A stretch of DNA of 11,577 bases from assembly GCA_011773795.1 (NCBI GenBank), contig WVWW01000237.1:514-12090 (forward strand), in the 5' to 3' direction. Origin of the DNA: Acidobacteriota bacterium. Lineage in GTDB: Bacteria > Acidobacteriota > Polarisedimenticolia > Polarisedimenticolales > Polarisedimenticolaceae. Both the position numbers and the translations under genes were made by a program. The notes under the pieces are model-generated. The model searched no databases and was not told the DNA's origin. It was given only the letters and a program-made list of their open reading frames with translations. How positions within the stretch are numbered: position 1 is the first letter of the stretch; every line of letters starts with the position of its first letter. Positions 7,419 through 11,577 of the stretch are shown here, one piece after another.

Positions 7419-9224
7419 ATGGCCGAAAAGAAAGAAAAAATCAGCAAGTTGGCGGCAGTCCACGAGGATCGCACCGGCATCCTGACCCGCGCGGAGCACC
7501 TCGCCGCGGTCAGCGAGCTGGCCAAGCTCGTCGGCGACTTCGGGTCGACGCTGGACCTCGATCAAATCTTCGCCAACGTGGCCGAGGGGATCCGCAAGCA
7601 CGTCGACTACGACACCTTCGCGATCCTGCTCCTCGACGAGCTCGGACAGCAGCTCGAGTTCCGCTTTGCCGTCGGTTTCCCCGACAGTGTCGTGCGCAAC
7701 TGGCGCTTCGGCATGGGCCAGGGGATCGTCGGCGCGGCGGTGCAGACCCGCGAGGTGATCCGTGTCGACGACGTGGACGCGGACACGCGCTACATCTCGG
7801 CGACCGACATCAAGTCCGAGCTGGCGATCCCGCTGGTCGTCAAGGACCGCACGATCGGCGTGCTCGACGTGGGCCGTCGCGCCGAGGGGCACTTCACGGA
7901 CGGCGAGGAGCAGCTGATGCGCTTCCTCGCCCGGCGTGTGGCCAACGGCATCGAGAACGCGCGGCTTTACGAGAACGTGCGCGATCAGGCCGGGATGCTC
8001 TCGTTGATCAACGAGGTCAGCCGCGAGCTGACCTCGATCCTCGACCGCGAGAAGCTGCTGCGCCGGGTCGCCCAGCTGGTCAAGCGGCTGATCGACTACC
8101 AGGTCTTCTCCGTGATGCTGTGGTGCGACGAGAATCAGATGCTCGAGCACACCTTCCAGCTCGCGTTCGACAAGCGCTTCGTCCAGAAGGGCGGGTTCAA
8201 GTTGGGGCAGGGGGTCACCGGCACCGTGGCCGCCCAACGTCAAGCGCTGCGTATCCCCAACGTGCACCTCAACCCGCTGTACCAGCAGTGCGGGCACGAC
8301 GTGGAGGTACGCAGCGAGCTGACCGTACCGCTGGTCTTCGAAGATCGTCTGATCGGAGTGATCGACCTGGAGTCCACGGAGTACAACGCTTTCTCCGAAC
8401 AGCAGGAGCAGATGCTGGTGACGTTGGCTTCGTACGTCGCCGTCGCGATCGAGAACGCGCGGCTTTACGAGCGCGTCCGCGAGGACGAGCGCAGGCTGGA
8501 AGAGGATCTCGAAACCGCACGCCAGCTTCAGTTCGGTCTGCTGCCCAAGGCGGCCCCCGCGGCCGAGGGGCTCGAGGTGGCGTTCGCCTACGAGCCGGCA
8601 CGCCAGCTCGGCGGGGATTTCTACGACTTCGCGCAATGCGCGGGCGGTCGTTTTGCGGTCGCCGTGGGGGATGTTGCCGGCAAGGGCGCGCCGGCGGCGC
8701 TGTACGGCGCGCTGGCCGTCGGCACGTTACGCGCTCGCGTCGCCGAGAGCGATTGCAGCCCGGCCTTCACGCTCTACGAAATGAACGCGCACATGCTGCA
8801 GCCCGAGATCGACAACCGCTTCGTCGCGATGGGCTTCGGGATCTTCGACGCCACGAGGAAAACCTTGACCTGGGCCAACGCCGGGATCACCTACCCGTTG
8901 CTGGTCCGCGACGGGAAGGTGACGGAGATCCAGGTCGAGGGTGTGCCGCTCGGGCTGCTGTCGAACTCCGAATACGAGGACCGGACGGTCCAGCTCGAGC
9001 CGGGCGACTTCGTCGTCTTCACGTCCGACGGGATCACCGAGGCCCAGGACACGCGCAGCGAGGAGTTCAGCCAACGCCGGATGAAGGCGCTGCTCGCCAA
9101 CTCCGGCGGTCGCACCGCCCAGCACGTCGCTGACGACCTGATGGAGGCGTCTCGCGCCTTCGCCGCGGGCACCCCCACCGAACTCCGCGACGACCGGACC
9201 GTCGTCGTGATCAAGGTGCTGTGA
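7419..9224 (+). CDS. Tandem-GAF PP2C/SpoIIE-type serine phosphatase (RsbU-like)
   Basis: A 601-residue soluble regulator. Two GAF sensor domains lie at about 30-185 and 192-350, followed by a charged signalling helix (351-375) and a PPM/SpoIIE phosphatase domain (about 385-601). Phosphatase metal ligands are visible in LGGDFYD (D400, D403), VGDVAGKGAPAA (D418), TSDGITEAQD (D537) and the terminal DDRTVVVI (D591/D592), so it should be active. Such proteins typically dephosphorylate an anti-sigma-antagonist (STAS) in partner-switching stress pathways; no STAS or anti-sigma gene is seen here. What the GAF domains bind is unknown. The ATG has GGAG six bases upstream and its own promoter. The end of each GAF domain contains an identical DNA segment (see repeat). 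Confidence 0.95.
   Translation: MAEKKEKISKLAAVHEDRTGILTRAEHLAAVSELAKLVGDFGSTLDLDQIFANVAEGIRKHVDYDTFAILLLDELGQQLEFRFAVGFPDSVVRNWRFGMGQGIVGAAVQTREVIRVDDVDADTRYISATDIKSELAIPLVVKDRTIGVLDVGRRAEGHFTDGEEQLMRFLARRVANGIENARLYENVRDQAGMLSLINEVSRELTSILDREKLLRRVAQLVKRLIDYQVFSVMLWCDENQMLEHTFQLAFDKRFVQKGGFKLGQGVTGTVAAQRQALRIPNVHLNPLYQQCGHDVEVRSELTVPLVFEDRLIGVIDLESTEYNAFSEQQEQMLVTLASYVAVAIENARLYERVREDERRLEEDLETARQLQFGLLPKAAPAAEGLEVAFAYEPARQLGGDFYDFAQCAGGRFAVAVGDVAGKGAPAALYGALAVGTLRARVAESDCSPAFTLYEMNAHMLQPEIDNRFVAMGFGIFDATRKTLTWANAGITYPLLVRDGKVTEIQVEGVPLGLLSNSEYEDRTVQLEPGDFVVFTSDGITEAQDTRSEEFSQRRMKALLANSGGRTAQHVADDLMEASRAFAAGTPTELRDDRTVVVIKVL
7950..7973 (+). repeat. 24-bp exact direct repeat, copy 1 (end of GAF1)
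   Basis: This 24-base segment encodes IENARLYE at the end of the first GAF domain and is identical, base for base, to 8448-8471 at the end of the second. The surrounding GAF sequences have diverged strongly. It marks the equivalent helix that leaves each domain. Confidence 0.85.
8448..8471 (+). repeat. 24-bp exact direct repeat, copy 2 (end of GAF2)
   Basis: The second copy of the segment at 7950-7973, 498 bases later and in the same reading frame. It encodes IENARLYE at the exit helix of GAF2, which leads into the signalling helix before the phosphatase domain. Confidence 0.85.
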
Positions 9225-9247
9225 GCCTTCACGAGGAGAAGCAACCG

Positions 9248-9574
9248 ATGGCCAAGATCGACCTCTACTATTACCGACCGAGCTGAAGGTCCTGCGAACG
9301 CACCCGTGCGGTGTTCGACGATCGCGACACGCAGGTCGAGGAAGAACGTAACTCGCGCAAGGAGCCGTTATCCGACAAGGAGGCGCGGGCGTTGATCGGC
9401 GCGGTCAGCAGCGTCATCGTCGCGCGCGGCAAGAAGGTCGAGGAGATCCCCGCGAAGAAGGCCAAGATCGCCGATCTCAAAGGACCGACCGGCAACTACC
9501 GCGCGCCGATGGTGCGCGGGGGCAAGACGTTGCTCGTCGGGTTCCATGCGGAGACGCTCGCTGAGCTGGTCTGA
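9248..9574 (+). CDS. ArsC/Spx-like thioredoxin-fold selenoprotein (in-frame UGA = Sec13)
   Basis: Read through one TGA (9284-9286), this frame gives a coherent 108-residue protein. MAKIDLYYYRPS forms the first strand, then Sec13-R-S-C16 makes a UxxC redox motif at the place where ArsC/Spx-type proteins have their active-site cysteine. Next come helical segments (LSDKEARALIGAVSSVIVARGKK) and a C-terminal RAPMVRGGKTLLVGFHAETLAEL, with P87 as the likely cis-proline of the thioredoxin fold. The ATG has AGGAG nine bases upstream and lies 23 bp after the phosphatase gene. The frame downstream of TGA stays open for 95 codons. A hairpin just after the TGA may be the SECIS. From memory, ArsC-like (seleno)proteins with this motif exist in bacteria; the exact reaction is unknown. 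A simple nonsense mutation is the main alternative. SelA/B/C/D must exist elsewhere in the genome. Confidence 0.82.
9295..9317 (+). promoter_or_regulatory. candidate bacterial SECIS hairpin
   Basis: CGAACGC (9295-9301) pairs with GTGTTCG (9311-9317), seven pairs with one G-U, around a nine-base loop. The loop begins 15 bases after the TGA, at the near edge of the spacing usual for bacterial SECIS elements. The loop starts with A and C rather than showing a G in its first two positions, which counts against it. A second, weaker hairpin at 9313-9328 has a C-G-A loop about 32 bases from the TGA and fits the G rule better. Confidence 0.45.
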
Positions 9575-9778
9575 CCCCGGATAGAAAAATCCCCGGAGCG
9601 CGGTCTGATAGGGGGGCAAGAACCGGCGCCCCGGGGGACGAAGGGGTTACGCGAAGATCTCCCGTGAAGGCGTTGTCATCGGTCGCAATCCAATCCCGTC
9701 CATGCTTTTCCGGAACCGCGGCGCCGTCTATCAGGGATTCCCACGGCGGGTGTCTCGAAAAGCGAGACCGGAGGTACG
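9575..9778 (+). other. 204-bp gap without a recognised gene
   Basis: No coding frame with family resemblance is seen. It contains G- and C-runs, with an imperfect hairpin at 9611-9632 (GGGG/CCCC plus GC/GC around a mismatch) that could end the upstream transcript but lacks a T-run. No convincing promoter for the lipase gene was found, although one is expected here. It was checked for a tRNA-Sec; none is present. Confidence 0.5.
9752..9768 (+). promoter_or_regulatory. leader hairpin next to the lipase ribosome binding site
   Basis: GTCTCG (9752-9757) and CGAGAC (9763-9768) form a perfect six-pair stem with an AAAAG loop. The stem ends one base before the GGAGG site (9770-9774) of the following gene. 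It may keep the ribosome site open or act as a regulator binding site; no specific ligand is suggested. Confidence 0.4.
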
Positions 9779-11125
9779 ATGGGGCGGATGTTCGTGCGCT
9801 CGATCGGCCGTGTCGCGGCCTGGCTGCTGGTCGCCGTGGTCCTGGGCGGGTGCACGGGGAAGCGTTCGCCCGTCCTCGAGCCGCTGGTCCGGCTGGAGCC
9901 CAAGACGCCTGTCGTCATCGTTCCGGGTTTCACGGGGTCGAAGCTGCAGCGGCCTGACGGGAAGATTCTCTGGGGCTCGGCCGCAGCGCTCTTTTCCCCC
10001 CGCGACGGCGGCTACAACCTCGCGCTCCCGCTCGACCCGGCCGCACGCGAGCGCCAGGCCTACGCAGCGGTCGACCTCGTCCGCTCCATCCGTCTTGGCT
10101 TCATCAAGGTCGACATCTACGGGAAGCTGATCGGGGCGCTCGAGGCCAACGGCTACCGGCTCGGCGATCTGGACGCCCCGACCGCCGCCGACACGCTGTT
10201 CCTGTTCCCTTACGACTGGCGCTACAACAACGTCTCTGCAGCCGCCGACCTCACCGAGAAGCTCCAGGGCCTGCGACGCGCGCGCGGCGACCCGATCCTT
10301 CGCGTGCACCTGATCTGCCAGAGCAACGCCGCGCGCATCGCGCGCTACATGATGAAGTACGGCGCGGCCCCGTTGGCCGATGCCGAGGCCGGGCGCGCCG
10401 CTCCGCCGGACGGGATCCACGTCGAGAAGCTGATCCTCGTCGGGACCGCCAACGGGGGCGCGACCAACGGCTTTCGCAACATGCTCGAGGGCCGCTCCTA
10501 CGCGCCGCTGATCGGCCGCAAGATCCGGCCCGAAGTCACCTTCACCCTGGAAGCAGCCTACGAGACGCTTCCCGTGTATCGCGACGACCTGTTCTTCGAC
10601 GAGCGGGGCGCGACGCTCGATGTGGACCTTTTCGACGCGACGAACTGGGAGCGCTACGGCTGGTCGGTCTACGCACCGCAGGTGGAGCGGCGTATGAGAA
10701 AGCGCGACCGGCCGGATCTTCTTGGCGATTCCGCAGCGCGCTCCGCGTTCCTCGCACGCAGCCTCGACCGTGCGCGGCGGCTTCACCGCGTGCTCACGAC
10801 GGACGTGGCCGGTTTCCCGCCGGCCCGCTACTACCTCGTGCAGAACGCCTACCGGCACACGCCGGATCGGATCCTGTTGCGGCGCACCGAGAAGGGAACG
10901 TGGGAGACGCGGTTCTGGCCGCAGCGGCCGCTACGCAAGGCCCCGCTCGTGCCGCTGGCCACCGCACCGGGGGATGGTCACGCGACGGTGGCCAGCCAGC
11001 ACTGGCTCTCGCCGCAGGAGACGGCATCGATCGTGGGGGATCCGCTGTACGTTGAGGCGTATCACAGGACGATCGTGCACCATCCGACCACGCACCGCGC
11101 GATCCTCGACTACCTGCTGGAGTGA
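9779..11125 (+). CDS. LCAT-like alpha/beta-hydrolase lipoprotein
   Basis: A 448-residue envelope protein. The N terminus is a lipoprotein signal, with basic start, hydrophobic stretch and lipobox LGGC (C25), so the mature protein is lipid-anchored. The body resembles the lecithin:cholesterol acyltransferase family: PVVIVPGFTGSKL (oxyanion-hole strand), FPYDWRYN, nucleophile elbow LICQSNAARIARYM with S182, a GTANGG block, APGDGHATVAS with likely acid D399, and a C-terminal histidine (H429 or H435 in YHRTIVHHPTTH). The elbow has Cys and Ala where GxSxG has glycines. A lipase, phospholipase or acyltransferase acting on membrane or exogenous lipids is likely; the substrate is not known. The ATG follows GGAGG at 9770-9774; M4 is a possible alternative start. 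Confidence 0.85.
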   Translation: MGRMFVRSIGRVAAWLLVAVVLGGCTGKRSPVLEPLVRLEPKTPVVIVPGFTGSKLQRPDGKILWGSAAALFSPRDGGYNLALPLDPAARERQAYAAVDLVRSIRLGFIKVDIYGKLIGALEANGYRLGDLDAPTAADTLFLFPYDWRYNNVSAAADLTEKLQGLRRARGDPILRVHLICQSNAARIARYMMKYGAAPLADAEAGRAAPPDGIHVEKLILVGTANGGATNGFRNMLEGRSYAPLIGRKIRPEVTFTLEAAYETLPVYRDDLFFDERGATLDVDLFDATNWERYGWSVYAPQVERRMRKRDRPDLLGDSAARSAFLARSLDRARRLHRVLTTDVAGFPPARYYLVQNAYRHTPDRILLRRTEKGTWETRFWPQRPLRKAPLVPLATAPGDGHATVASQHWLSPQETASIVGDPLYVEAYHRTIVHHPTTHRAILDYLLE

Positions 11126-11266
11126 CGCCGGCTTCAGCGCTCGGCGGGCGAGTTGCCCCCACTGTCCCGATGAAGAGTGTCCGGCCCATCTCGCCGACAC
11201 CCCTTTATCGAGCCGTCTTCAAAAGGCAGCTACCGCCGCCTGAGAGATCCCCACAGAGCCCTTGCT

Positions 11267-11297
11267 TTGCCTCCACCGGTGCCCGATCCCGTATACT
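11267..11297 (+). promoter_or_regulatory. promoter for the steroid-reductase-like gene, possibly leaderless
   Basis: TATACT (11292-11297) is a five-of-six -10, and TTGCCT (11267-11272) is a possible -35 at 19 bp. The likely start point falls at about 11304, only some three bases before the ATG at 11307. No Shine-Dalgarno sequence precedes that ATG, so the transcript is probably leaderless, as for murA. The rest of the 181-bp gap after the lipase gene shows no gene. Confidence 0.5.
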
Positions 11298-11306
11298 CCC
11301 GCGCCA

Positions 11307-11577
11307 ATGTCTCTCGTTTGGTTCAACGGCATGCTGATCGCGTGGCTCGGGATCGCGCTGCTGTCCTTCGGCAGCCTGCTCTGGAAACCGGCTCCCTACG
11401 GACGCTATTTCGATCCCCGCTGGGGCCGTCCGCTGCGCGCGCGGGTGGGCTGGATCCTGATGGAAACACCGGCCGTGCTGGTGCTTCCGGCGTTCTTTCT
11501 CGCCAGCGAGCGCACGAACGACCGCATCCTTTGGGTGTTCTTGTCGGCCTGGCTGGTGCACTACGTGCACCGGGCCT
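11307..11577 (+). CDS. 3-oxo-5-alpha-steroid 4-dehydrogenase-like membrane protein, 5' part
   Basis: The first 90 codons of a gene cut by the right edge. It begins MSLVWFNGMLIAWLGIALLSFGSLLW, a membrane span, followed by APYGRYFDPRWG, then RVGWILMETPAVLVLPAFFLASE (second span) and ILWVFLSAWLVHYVHRA (third). The PYGRY, WxxxExP and HYxHRA landmarks match the N-terminal half of steroid 5-alpha reductases (SRD5A), which reduce a C=C bond with NADPH. The C-terminal cofactor-binding half is outside the window. Bacterial members may act on sterols or on other enone or enoyl lipids. The ATG is the first in frame and sits just after a -10 element. The stop is not seen. Confidence 0.8.
   Translation, partial: MSLVWFNGMLIAWLGIALLSFGSLLWKPAPYGRYFDPRWGRPLRARVGWILMETPAVLVLPAFFLASERTNDRILWVFLSAWLVHYVHRA

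Noticed and set aside
7173..8636. A 487-codon minus-strand frame opposite the GAF-phosphatase
   Set aside because: Antisense of GAF domains; no motif, and start and stop bear no relation to signals.
9248..9286. Reading ATG to TGA as a 12-residue leader peptide
   Set aside because: The frame continues directly into a conserved-looking 95-codon segment with the correct second cysteine, so a selenocysteine codon explains the data better.
9575..9778. Possible tRNA-Sec (selC) near the selenoprotein-like gene
   Set aside because: No TCA anticodon loop, long acceptor/T arm or CCA end could be formed in this stretch.
11211..11306. On the minus strand the bases CTCTCAGGC after a GGAGGCAAAGC block look like part of a glycine riboswitch
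   Set aside because: The P1 partner and the normal core spacing are missing, and no gene on the minus strand follows it.

Overview
The window is high-GC, densely packed chromosomal DNA from a Gram-negative bacterium. One gene encodes a Lol-type lipoprotein, and the housekeeping genes (serS, murA, hinT, thiolase/3-hydroxyacyl-CoA dehydrogenase) are proteobacterial in style. The GC-rich short-intergenic layout, an apparent selenoprotein, an LCAT-like lipase and a steroid 5-alpha-reductase-like gene together suggest a deltaproteobacterial-grade lineage (Myxococcota, Binatota or similar). That placement is inference only; no marker in the window fixes it.

Left part (1-2244). The window opens inside a tRNA-Ser(UGA), followed by a leftward block: serS, then a MNT-fold nucleotidyltransferase, then a small protein that overlaps its end. 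The last two form a two-gene accessory module between the tRNA-Ser gene and its cognate synthetase. serS and murA diverge from a 71-bp intergenic region in which each strand carries an extended -10 element.

Middle part (2245-7326), all rightward. murA and a HIT hydrolase overlap by ATGA. A second run holds acetyl-CoA acetyltransferase, 3-hydroxybutyryl-CoA dehydrogenase, a MutT-like Nudix hydrolase and an RluA-family pseudouridine synthase, joined by a 53-bp gap, a 3-bp gap and an ATGA overlap. The first two enzymes carry out consecutive steps of C4 acyl-CoA metabolism. A strong GC-rich hairpin sits between them.

Right part (7327-11577), rightward. A sigma70-like promoter precedes a tandem-GAF PP2C/SpoIIE phosphatase. 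Only 23 bp after it lies a 108-codon gene with an in-frame UGA at codon 13 in a UxxC context on an ArsC/Spx-like thioredoxin-fold frame. This is the most notable item in the window: an apparent selenoprotein that standard gene calling would truncate to an 87-codon GTG-start fragment or miss. It is followed by an LCAT-like alpha/beta-hydrolase lipoprotein and, running off the right edge, a membrane protein resembling 3-oxo-5-alpha-steroid 4-dehydrogenase.

No insertion sequence, CRISPR array, integrase or phage gene was seen. Long open frames antisense to the real genes are common here and are attributed to high GC content.
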